Shown here: one piece after another, positions 32,701 to 43,297 of the stretch | Layout of the letters: the number at the start of each line of letters is the position of its first letter | Position numbering within the stretch: the first letter of the stretch is position 1 | Assembly: GCA_958450325.1 (NCBI GenBank) | Contig: OY288251.1 | Coordinates: forward strand, 65,551,666-65,615,665 | Direction: 5' to 3' | Length of the DNA: 64,000 nucleotides | DNA from: Agrostemma githago | Lineage: Eukaryota; Streptophyta; Magnoliopsida; Caryophyllales; Caryophyllaceae | Translations under genes and position numbers: made by a program | Notes under the pieces: model-generated | Told to the model about the DNA's origin: nothing | Seen by the model: the letters and a program-made list of their open reading frames with translations, nothing else | Databases searched by the model: none

Positions 32701-35343
32701 TCTTATTTTCTTCTCTACTTATTTTTTTCTGACTTGTATCTTCCATTTAGTTCATTACTACTATTTTTCATTGATCTCATTCAAAAGGTTCTCATGTTTT
32801 TCCATGCCTTTTTTTCTTCTTCTGTTCTCATGCTGCCTAGTTGATGGATCAGCCTGTAGCATCTGTTTGTGTATGATCTTATTCCATTTCTTATGAATAA
32901 TTTCAGGCTGGCGCACTGATGCTTGCAGATAATGGCATTTGTTGTATTGACGAGTTTGACAAAATGGATGTCAAAGACCAGGTAATATAATCCACAATTC
33001 CACAAGACTTAACCAAGTTAAAGTGCTTGGTGAGCTAACGTGTTTGTAACAAAACCATAGGTTGCTATCCATGAAGCAATGGAACAGCAAACAATTAGCA
33101 TCACCAAAGCAGGAATCCAGGCTACCCTGAATGCTAGAACATCAATATTAGCTGCTGCTAACCCAGCGGGAGGGCGCTATGACAAAACTAAACCACTCAA
33201 GGTAATGAACTTGGAGTTCAAAATCAAACATGTATCTGTTTTAATGATTGGGTATGCTTCATACTGAATTGTACTCCAATATTTACGACTATACTAAAAA
33301 GTGAATATTGTTTATAGCGAGGTTGTTTTTTTGGGTTTTTATATTGTAAATTTACTGTTAATTTTTTCTTTCAACAGTACAATGTGGCTCTACCTCCCGC
33401 TATCCTTTCAAGGTTTGATCTGGTGTATGTTATGATAGATGATCCAGATGATCAAATTGATTACCACATCGCTCATCACATTGTTCGTGTTCATCAAAAG
33501 CGCGAGGAAGCACTATCACCGACCTTCACTACTGCTCAGCTAAAACGATACATAGCATATGCAAAAACTTTGAAACCAAAGGTATTTTCCTAGAACATGG
33601 CTCTAACTTGGTAACTTAATGTCCAGAAATACTAATGAGACTGTCTTACATCTGAAACTAATCCAACAACCCTAAAATTATATGATGGATACATGGATTT
33701 TGGTTGGTTGCACATGAGACCTCTTGTACAAGCTTTGTCACCTTCTCTCTAAAACCATTTCTTCATTTCATTATGAGCAGCTAAGTTCAGAAGCTAGGAA
33801 ATTGTTAGTTGAGTCTTATGTCATTCTTCGGAGAGGAGATGCAGCTCCAGGAAGCAGAGTTGCTTATAGAATGACGGTAAGACAACTGGAGGCTCTAATC
33901 CGGCTTTCAGAAGCCATTGCTCGAAGTCATCTGGAATTGCAGGTGATTTCTCTTCTGGAACTTCTTCATTCTGTATATGGTGTTTTGTGGGGATCATTTT
34001 TACTAAAATATATGTGAATCTTATGTTTCCTAGGTGCTACCACGCCACGTCACAATTGCAGTTCGACTACTTAAAACATCAGTTATTAGGCAAGAACCAC
34101 AAATACTGATTTCTTGGTTCTTGTTATATCCTTATCCGATAGCGTACAGTGATTAAACTCATAACTTGTACCTTTTGTATTCCAGTGTTGAATCCAGCGA
34201 AATTGATTTGTCAGAGTTTGAAGAAGAAATCAATCTTACTGGTGAGTCTGTCTATGCATGCAGTGGATTTGGTAAATGTTATAAATGAATTAATGACTAA
34301 TTGTAGGTATGCAACGGTTTGCAAAAGTACTTCCATCAGACATAAGCAAAGGCCTCTTCCCCCTCCCCTCCTCCTACCTTACACCCTGGCCCGTAAATAC
34401 ATACTTTCATATGAGATGGTTCCATTATAAGATTTATCATTATATTAGTCCATATTATGAATTAGTTTATTTCTTGATTTTATTAATTTTAGACGTCTCC
34501 TACGAGACTAATGCAATTAAAAAAGGTCTCATATCTAGGTCATTTTTGCAAAATAACCTTTAAATTACACAAACCCTGGACACTAAAACTGAGTACTAGC
34601 TGAAAACAATTGACGTCCCTTTTGATAAAGGGTCTAGCATGATACTTAAGTTGATGTGAAGCTGTTTATCTCTCAGGACAAGGTGAAGAGTCTAAAAAGA
34701 AAGAACAGAACTTGGTGGTTACAGATGAACATTATGACAGAGTTACACAGATACTTGTGATGCGACTTAGACAGCTTATTGAAACAGCAGAACAAGAGGG
34801 TATTTTCACTATTTATCTTAATGCTTGTACTTCTCATTGCTACAAAGTTATACTCTGTAATCTCCACTTTCTAGTAGTTAAAAGTTACAACTAATTGCTT
34901 TATTTAGCACAGTATTTGTACTGAATAACTCTCTTTGATATATAGGTGAAACTCTCCCTGGTACACGACAGAAAGATTTGATCCAATGGTATGTGGCTCA
35001 ACAAAATGACAAGAATAGCTATACATCGGTGGAAGAAGCCCGAAATGATGTTAAAATACTTAGAGCTATTATTCAGGTATGTATGTGGCAGTTATTAGTT
35101 TATTACGCCTCCAGGCTTTAGTATGTGAAGTGAAGTTGATTACTTAATACTCCGTACAATACTGCATCAAATTACCGTCTATTGGATACTTGTCCTGTGC
35201 AGAAATTAGTAAAAGAAGGGCATTTGATCGTGGTAGATAATGGTATACGAGTGCCAGCTGAAGGCGAAAATCCCGAGGATCAACCTGCAGTTTCGAAAGA
35301 TGATAGAATTTTGGCAGTTGCTCCAAATTTTGTTATTGACTAA
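29713..35343 (+). CDS. MCM6: MCM6, subunit of the MCM2-7 replicative helicase, 18 coding exons, 806 aa
   Basis: Nuclear subunit of the hexameric MCM2-7 DNA helicase that licenses and drives replication forks. Exons: 29713-29789, 29881-30033, 30111-30236, 30536-30698, 30810-31003, 31093-31288, 31377-31454, 31802-32031, 32135-32249, 32907-32981, 33061-33201, 33378-33581, 33781-33942, 34034-34089, 34186-34241, 34677-34799, 34946-35076, 35203-35343. They sum to 2,421 nt, exactly in frame. The zinc-binding motif is FKCLDC...CVNATC (about 153-190). GLKALGVRDLSYRLAFIA is an MCM6-type segment. Walker A is GDPSCAKSQ (about 395), Walker B CIDEFDKM (about 456) and the arginine finger LSRFD (about 526). 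The C-terminus ends RILAVAPNFVID. It is slightly shorter than the ~830 aa usual in plants because the acidic linker near residue 680 is short. Intron 14 has a GC donor. It lies tail-to-tail with the next gene. Confidence 0.96.
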
Positions 35344-36517
35344 TCCTCTGTTGAGAGCTGGATGCGACATTTTAGTAGAGCAGCCTTTGGCAGAGGCCAG
35401 TAACTGCTAGCAATGGAGGTAGTATACATGATGATCAATCTTCTTGCAGCTGGCTGTATATCATGCCATTGTATGAGATAGTTATTTGTGTTGTGTAGAG
35501 ATTTGAGTTCGTTTGGCATTAGTTTGATCCACTAGACCATCATCATCTTCAGTATTCGGAACTCATGCTGGAGAATAGGATTATCTGGGTGATCATCACT
35601 GGAGCATATTGTACAACCTTCTAAATTATGATTCCCTGTTGTATGTTGAGTAGTCTTATCCAATGTTTGTATCATACTTATTTGCTCAGTTGCTGCATGT
35701 GTTCAATTGAATCGTTTTTTTCCATGATAATTTGTACACGATTGCAGGAAACTATTTCAACTTATGGCTTGATTGGAAGGGGAGTAATTATGAAATTAAC
35801 TAGAAAATGGAGGAAAATAGTGATGGTGGTAGACTGGTAGGTATAACTTATATACCCAGCAGTGTAACATAAATCATAACAGAACTCCCTGAAATTATGA
35901 ACTCAAAACTCAGTTACATCTTCTGAAACACATGCTACTTGTATGAACAACAATCTATTGAACTACCATTTGCCAAAAAATAAACAATCTACTGAACTAA
36001 TGTCGGAAATCTGATGCTGAAAACAACCTTGTTGATAGCAAGTGCAATTTCAACAAGGATGAATATCAGATACCCAATTGTATATTACACCAAGAGCAAT
36101 GTGATAGCCACAGAAACATAATTCAAGAGCGGAAGACCCATCGATCCTGTCTGGTTCGGCCCACAAAAGAAGTGAGCTTGGACTAAACATTTCCAACAAA
36201 TATACACAGACTCGACCAATGAACTCGTCTCAAAACCCGCTTACCCACTTGTCCATGGGCTGAATTTTCAGACTTTACGATCATCTCTAAAGTATATACA
36301 ATGCAAAACGCTGCTTCACTTACACAGTCAAAATAGAAGCGAGAATGTACACTCAATAACAGGCTATTACATTCTTCTGAATTTCTTTGTGATCCTTTGT
36401 CTAAGATATTGCTCTTCAAATTAAATTTACAAAGCACTACAGCCTCGTGTACATTTCTGAAAAATGGTAACAGGAGTGACATACTGACATACCACATATT
36501 ACAGATAATAACTAGAC
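35344..36517. other. Convergent 3' regions of MCM6 and the neighbouring minus-strand gene
   Basis: 1.2 kb between two stop codons facing each other. It must hold both 3' untranslated regions and poly(A) sites. No ORF of interest and no transposon end was recognised. Confidence 0.6.
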
Positions 36518-39500
36518 TTATCGTGGGCTAGGATTATGGCTATTACTTGCACCAGCTCGATATTGGCCAATACCTATCAGGTCCTGCAGTTGCACAAAAT
36601 CACTATTAAAGCTCTTAAAAAACCTAAGTGCAATACAACAGATATTAAGAGGAGCTTGCCCTTTGAAATTTCCTACAAGAACATGGTTGGTTGAAGAAGG
36701 TAAAAGGTGAAATTTAATGGCAGATCGACCTTGGTTGTACAGTACAAAGCATTAATGTACTCTCATTCCTGATCGGATCGATATTGGCTCAAGCGACAAA
36801 TATAAAATGATGACAATCGATAAGGCAAGCTGTTAAATTTTTACTGTTACAAATAAGTACAGAGTACTTCGTAAAATAACATAGCAAAGAAGTGTGCTTT
36901 ATTTTATCCAAACAAAATGCAGATTTGTTTTGTTTATGCCGATGCACAAAAAAAAGAATGTGGAGATTATATTCTTGTTGGTTTAAATCTGGGCCAAAAT
37001 CCCACATTTTAAATGGGAAGGCTATCACGATTCACAACTGATTCTCATGTCAAGTATCAAATCGAGGTTAATTACCGTTATAAGTAAATTAGCATCCACT
37101 GGGTTGCTAAGAAAATTGCAGTAGGACAAAAGGTTCTGTCTAAATGTTGAGCTCAACAAACATGAATTTGAGTAGAAAAATAATTGAAGATTATGCACAA
37201 CCATGAAATGAACCTAATTAGAAGATGTCAGTATGTCACCATATCGATCACTATTAGTTCCTTCAAAGCAAACTCCTCAAAGACGATACATTTGAAAGAT
37301 CATGCAAGACAAGTGACTATGGAATAGTACAGAAGTGAAACCTGGCATGCTTTGTTCTTAGCTCTGGTTTCTGCTGTACTGGGTATGTCATTGTTGGGCT
37401 TCATAAACCTCTTCTCTCGACGTTCGCATGAACCCCATCCATCAGAAAACCTACCACCTCTGGTAAAAACAATGCCGAATATCAGATGAAAATATGCAGT
37501 AAATGACAATGGCTTTGATTTTCAAAATGACAGACTTAAGCAGCACTTACTGCATATATGCACGGACTACGAATTCAGCACGCTGAACATTACGGTCGTC
37601 GTCAAATTCAATTGTCTTGTCCTTAATTTCAAATGAGACATTAAAGTAAAATGCTATCTTCCTCCAACCTACAAAAAGGTACACTGATGATTTTGTGTAT
37701 TTATTGTAATTTTATCAATTGCTCAAGCAAAGAGAGATGAGCTATACACAATATCACATCAGTTACCTGACTTTTTGATAAAAGGATTCCCAGATATCAT
37801 AATATAATCTGATTTCTCAAGAACCTGGGCATCACAAGGACAGAAAGAAAAGAATATAAAGGCAATATATGAGCTCAAAAGACCATATAATCCCACTTCC
37901 CTCTCATTCATAAAGCGCAGGCAACAACCATGACGGGGGAATTCTATCTTGCACACAATGGGTTCAAGAAGGGTCTCTAAACAATTTGGTGTTACTAGTA
38001 TATATTTAAAACTTGTCAGCTTGATCAACAAGAAACAGATACCACCCGACTATATTTTTCGTGAGTTCAACTTTTCTCAAACAAGCCTTATTAGGCTTTG
38101 TTGGAGACAAAGAGCTTCTAGCAGGGCAACTGAAGAGTAGCAGGCAACAAAGATCTACAGCAAAAGACTGATATGTGGTAGCTCTATGTGACATCGTACA
38201 CTGAATGCGAGTATGATCTCTGAGAGGATATTAACTGATGAACAAAACTGCAACACATAAGCTAGCATTGAAGATGTTGTGCGTAACGAAAGTGGTAACT
38301 TTATCCGACTTCATAAAAACTGCAAAGGATGCAATCATACGCCAAAAGAGCAAAAAAGCCGTAAACTACCTTTACACCAAACAAGCTGAAAGAGGGTAGA
38401 CTCTAAGATACACACAGCCTAACTTAAAAAAGGCCAACTCCATTGATCAGAGTAGTTAATACCACCAAGTCATATATGCTTTAACAGTGATTAGATTATG
38501 AAACTACAGGAACATTAGTAGCAAAATGAATTTGGTGAATGTACTTAGTCGGCACATGGATATGGAAGTGTGAGGGTGAGTAGATCCGCCATCAAAGGTT
38601 TGCCACTGCGAAATCAGATATTATGGTCGTTTGTTTACCAGATGTTGTACTACAAAGAACAGAGATATGTACTCAACATTCTTTTCCAAGATTATGCATA
38701 GTTGATCCGAGGTAATAACATCCGTGGAGCAATATATCATCATAAACTATTCTTTTCCATATTCGCAATCTAAACCGTAAGATACACCCAGTTATGGCGA
38801 AATAAAGAGGGCAGATGACCGACCTTACGAGGAAGAAGAAACTAAATTACAAAAGCAAATATGAACCTACAAAAGTAGGAGTACATACTACCAGAAACAG
38901 GAGGACTTACAGGTCAAGGATCCGACAGTCTGCACCATGAAGCATCACTAGAATTCAAAACTTAATTCAATACATTCATCATAACCGGCAATTGAAAAAG
39001 CGCAAGACAGAAAAGCACAACCATATCCACTAGAGAGCATAAGCTAACAGACTCAAAATGCAAGTTATCTAAACTCTAACAAGTAGTAATACAGCAAAAT
39101 TCATGACCTAGTAATCCAGCATCAATAAACTTATCAAACTTTAATAAAGCTGAAAATCAACTGACCGCCATTGCAGCATTCTGGTAATCTTTAAAGAGAG
39201 AAACAGTAGGAAATCGGCCAGACAAGCAATGCGTAAAATTCTCCTTCTTATCATCTCCAACACGACGATCAATAACCGGCTCCTGAACGTAAGGACTGAC
39301 TTCTTTCACAGGCGAAGGATACACTGGTTTGATCGGCCAGCGGCTGACGGCAGTGGCGGAATGAGGACTAGTGTTACTTAGCTCAGAAATGCAAGGAGAG
39401 GATGGCCGCGGCATTTTATCCGGACGGCGAAGCTCTCCGGAAATCGGAGATGCGGGGTGGTTGTTGCGGTGGTGCGGCGGCCGCGGCGGAGAGAGGAACT

Positions 39501-39639
39501 TGGGCGTGGTGGTTGTTGGAGTAAGAGGTTTGCGAAAGCGAGAGATTGCGGTGGCGTGAGAGGCGGCAGCGGCGGATTCGATGACGGCCCAAAGAGCGTC
39601 GTCGTCGAGGTCTCCGTCGTCGACCGGAAGTGCCGCCAT
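36518..39639 (-). CDS. Plant protein with a C-terminal single-strand-annealing-like domain, 5 exons, 277 aa
   Basis: Minus-strand exons: 39639-39166, 37824-37767, 37668-37551, 37459-37342, 36583-36518. All junctions are GT-AG and the sum is 834 nt, in frame. Residues 1-150 are low-complexity and Pro/Ser-rich. Residues about 150-265 form a compact domain: LFKDYQNAAMAVLEKSDY, then GNPFIKKSGWRKIAFYFNVS, then FVVRAYMQGGRFSDGWGSCE, DIPSTAETRAKNKACQDLIG and a short tail. GWRKIA..FN.S..I, GR...GWGSC and AETRAKN(K/R)A recur, to my memory, in archaeal, bacterial and phage proteins related to Rad52/Erf-type single-strand annealing proteins. A DNA recombination or repair role is therefore possible but unproven. 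In plants the family is uncharacterised. The first in-frame ATG is 39639; the frame is open upstream to about 39805 without an ATG, so the start could differ if there is an upstream exon. GC-rich first exon. Confidence 0.8.
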
Positions 39640-39814
39640 TAGAGTTTTCTCTGCTTCGGAGGCGGGAACGGGATGGTCGAAATCGATTTCGAATTTGAAA
39701 TGTGGTGGACTGGAGTGGTGGGCTTGCACGTTGCTGCCTGTGATTCCGTGGATTGCAAGGGTTCGGGTCAGGTCGGCTAAATTGATAAATCGGTTTTAAA
39801 AAAAAGTTTTTCTG

Positions 39815-40445
39815 TAGAGACATGCTAAATCATACACAACTTTTTACTGATTCATACCCACATTTTCCTAATTATCCTATCATTTTTTTCCTTCCATCAA
39901 TTCAACTCCACAATCCCTTTTTCCCCCTTTCTTTATCGTATTCTCCGTAACTCTAACCACCGTATGTACCACCTGTCCGTAACCCTAACAACCATATCCA
40001 CCACCTTTCCTCCGACAACCACCCCTAATTAGGGTCTAATTAGATAGAAAAAAATCAATAAATGTAACATCCAATGATTATATTAAAAATAAAAATCATT
40101 AATAAAAACAAACTCAATTATCTCAAATGCAATTAGTGTTTGATTAGAAATTAAGCAAGAAAATTAATCAATATGATAACATTTCATAAGTATATTAAAA
40201 ATTAAAAAGTGAAATTAAAGTTAGAAGAATCTAATTTGGGTTTAAGAAGTTAAATAAAAAAATAATCGATTACAATAATTTTCAATAAGTATATTTAAAA
40301 GTGAAAGCATCATTGTAAAGACAACAAAATTACTGGTTCATGTACGAATTATGATCCATAATGAGGCACCGAAGGAAAAAATAATGAAAATGTGGGTATA
40401 AAGTAGTAAAAGGTGGTTATGATTTAGCAACTACGTTTCTATATT
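39815..40445. mobile_element. Inverted-repeat element (~630 bp), possibly Mutator-type MITE
   Basis: The left arm begins around TAGAGACATGCTAAATCATA and continues to TACCCACATTTTC. The right end, read in complement, gives AACGTAGTTGCTAAATCATA and again TACCCACATTTTC. The imperfect arms are about 55 bp long. No clear target duplication was found, so the superfamily is undecided. The interior is AT-rich and non-coding. It starts about 175 bp upstream of the ATG of the neighbouring gene and so probably borders or forms part of its promoter. Confidence 0.55.
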
Positions 40446-42059
40446 GTATCCCGAGTATTTTAGACTAACCGACTACAGTAGACAACAAACTATAATGCTA
40501 AAATAGAAAACTAAAATAACAATAAACTATTAAAAAGCTGAAAATAATAAGAGTTAATGAAAGAAAGACATCAGAGTTACAAGATCATTATAAACCAAAA
40601 TAAGCATAAATACAATAATCAAAGAATCGATTAATACGAACTAAAGGCTCGCTACGTATTAGGAAATTCTATCGATTACAACGAGTCTTATCCTTTCCCG
40701 AGCTTTCGCTACGTAGGTTGGGATTACGAGAAACAAACCATCAATTAAGGCCTATAATTAATTATTCGTCATTAAGATGTTGCATGAGCGATTTAGTTCA
40801 TAAAAACTGATTTATTTAGCTACTACATAAATACAGAAATAGATTTATAAATTATCTATAACTTTAGTGATAAGAGATTAACTACTCATATTTACAGTAA
40901 CAATTGCTATATTAATAATGTTGATGATGAAGACGGAATATGACATGATAACAGGATGAGATAAGGTGATGCAGTGATGGAAGAAATACAGAAACAACGG
41001 AATTACATGACTACAGAAATAGGAATTAAAGAATTAAGAAAAGATAATTAAAATCTAATAATACTACTGGAAGAGGGAGATAAGAAAGAAGGAGAAAATT
41101 ACCCAAATAGAGGAACTGCAGAATTAGAGAAGAAGAATAAAAGAAACCCGAATAATAACTTTGAATTCCCAAAACACTTCAATTAATTACGGACAAAATG
41201 ATTACAGAAAGCTTCGAAAATAAAAAACTAATTTGTGTTTTGATTACAGAGAGAACGATGAAGAAGAATAAAGCAGAAGATGTGATTCTGGAAGATCCCT
41301 AATACTAAAATTACAGCCCTATTTATAGGGCTTAAGAACTCAATAACTACTCCTCAACTCCCCACTTAAACTGTTATCCTCAACCCCCATTAACTACTAA
41401 CAGTGCGGAAGAACTGAAGTAGTGGGGTAGAAATCTTGACGCTCAAGGAGAGATCGTGGGTAGTTTATACAAAATATATGCGCTAGACTTTGAATTGGTC
41501 TTTTGATGGAGTATCTCTTGCGGTTGACTGGGTTATACACTGACCCGACTGAAATCTCAGTTTGCCGACTGGTTTCTTTAGTCTTGTCTTCAGTCTAGCT
41601 TCTAATTCTTCCTCAGTCTACAAACTTCTCAATCTGCTTCCTTTCTTAGTTTACAGACTTCTTTCTTAGTTTTGCTGCACTTTTGTATGGGCCAAAGGAT
41701 TGGACCTTCTTATTTGGGTTCAGCTTTATCTCCTCTTGATTTTCGTACAATGAATCGGTTATAGCTTTAACAATTTTTGACGTAATTTTTAGCTCTTTTA
41801 ACTACTCGATCTCGATTATCTGCAGAACAAAAGAATATTCGAGTAGCACATATGAGAGAAAATAACGTAACCCGACTCCTAAAATTAATAAAATGACACG
41901 GAAACGCGTGCCAAAATAGGTGAAAAATCGAATAGGAACGACACGCATCATGTACCTCAAACTTTCCTCTTCCAGAGTTGTATGCTCGAACATGTCTGGA
42001 AACTTATAGTCAATACTCTTAGCATGTTCAGTATGTTGGGGCATACTCCGTCATCAGGC
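40446..42059. other. AT-rich intergenic DNA, probably old LTR sequence
   Basis: No recognisable protein. GCCCTATTTATAGGGC at about 41318-41333 is a palindrome containing a TATA-like core on both strands, typical of LTR promoters. This hints at an old LTR, but no ends could be placed. The minus-strand frame 41802-42044 is not recognised. Confidence 0.35.
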
Positions 42060-42560
42060 CAAGAATCAGCAATGTGTTGCCTGGTTGCATGCCTCACCAT
42101 GGAAACTCTTCTTACACCTACACGATTTCTCACATATTAGAATACTATTGCATAAATTTGATTGAGTAAAAGTGTAACTAAATGATTATTACCTTCTCGA
42201 AGACTTATATAGGGTTGCTTCGATGTATTCCAAGTGTTGCGTTAAAACTTTCAACAAACTTAGAAGTGTTTTCATCACTTGAGAGCCTTGTATCAAAGGC
42301 ATGTCTGGTCCATAACTCCTTCTCTCCTTGGTCCAGAAACCATCTCCTGCTTCATAAACCACCATGTTGAACCAACTTTTCCATAGCTTTGTTGAAAGTA
42401 AACTTAGATGTCGCATTGACAACACCCCAGAATAGTTTGTACATAAGTAGCCTTGGATATTCTGTCGAGAAATTCTTGCACAAGTGCCTTACACAATACC
42501 TTCTACTAGATTCTGGCCCTACTTCATCTAGGGCGGGTTCAACACCCTACAAAAGTGTGC
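42060..42560 (-). pseudogene. MULE (Mutator-like) transposase C-terminal remnant
   Basis: Reading the minus strand from about 42550 leftwards gives RYCVRHLCKNFSTEYP, then LFWGVVNATSKFTFNKAMEK, then GEKELWTRHAFDTRLSSDEN, and SKFVESFNATLGIHRSNPI. The order CxRH(L/I)..NF, W..(A/V)..A.., W....F......NN..ESFN matches the tail of plant MULE transposases. Frames are broken (a stop between VQHGGL and RWFLDQ, and another after SNPI), so it is dead. No terminal inverted repeats could be assigned. Confidence 0.65.
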
Positions 42561-42569
42561 ATCTTAAGT

Positions 42570-43297
42570 GAATGTCCAAAATCGAGGAAGGAAAAAAAAT
42601 GAAAACCAAATGAGAAGAACACATTTCATACCACCTTCTGTCTGTATGAGATTATTGTAACATCCGTATTTTTCAAATAGGGTTAAAATTTTAAACATTT
42701 ATTTAAACCAAGTTTAACGTTTGAAAAATTATTTTCGCGAATAAAATATTTTATTTTCGTTAAATTAAAAATTATTCCGTTATAAAAACATGGGAATTTA
42801 TTTATCGAATTATTAAAAATTTTATCTTTCGTCAAATAAAGTTTAAAACTTGAAAATATTTTTGATATTGACTTGTCGTTTTAACATTTTCTCGTCTCGT
42901 AAAAATTTAATAATTTATCGAATTTTTAAAATAACGATTTCTTATACCTTTTGTTCCATAGTACTATTTACCGTCTATTTTACTTACCGTCTTACAAATT
43001 CCTTTTTAAAAATAAAGTTTTAGGTTTTTCATTATTTTAATTCCGTAAGAAAGAAAGACGTTTGTACGAGAAACGGACCGAAATGTAGACTCCTTTTAAA
43101 ACTCCCACGTATACTACTGTACCTATTACTACATTTGTACACCTAAAACTAGTACTACCAGTCTACCACTAACCTAAGCTAACCTAGACCTATTCCTACA
43201 TACCTACACCCTAGACCTACCTACATACTCCGTAACTTACTACTCTATGTATATACTCATCCCTCTTACATATTAACACATACAGTTCATACACTCA
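42570..43297. other. AT-rich repeat-like sequence, possible LTR fragment
   Basis: TTGTAACATCCGTATTTTTC at about 42656 resembles the TGTAACA(T/C)CC start of several plant LTRs. It is followed by strongly AT-rich sequence without coding potential, cut by the Harbinger element at 43298. Low-confidence assignment. Confidence 0.3.

Noticed and set aside
32250..32906. Two hydrophobic plus-strand frames (32596-32896) as a membrane protein
   Set aside because: They lie in a T-rich MCM6 intron, where Phe/Leu-rich frames are expected by chance.
39640..39729. Start of the annealing-like protein at 39729
   Set aside because: The codon there is GTG; the first in-frame ATG is at 39639. The upstream open frame has no ATG before its stop near 39805, so 39639 was preferred, with the caveat that an upstream exon may exist.
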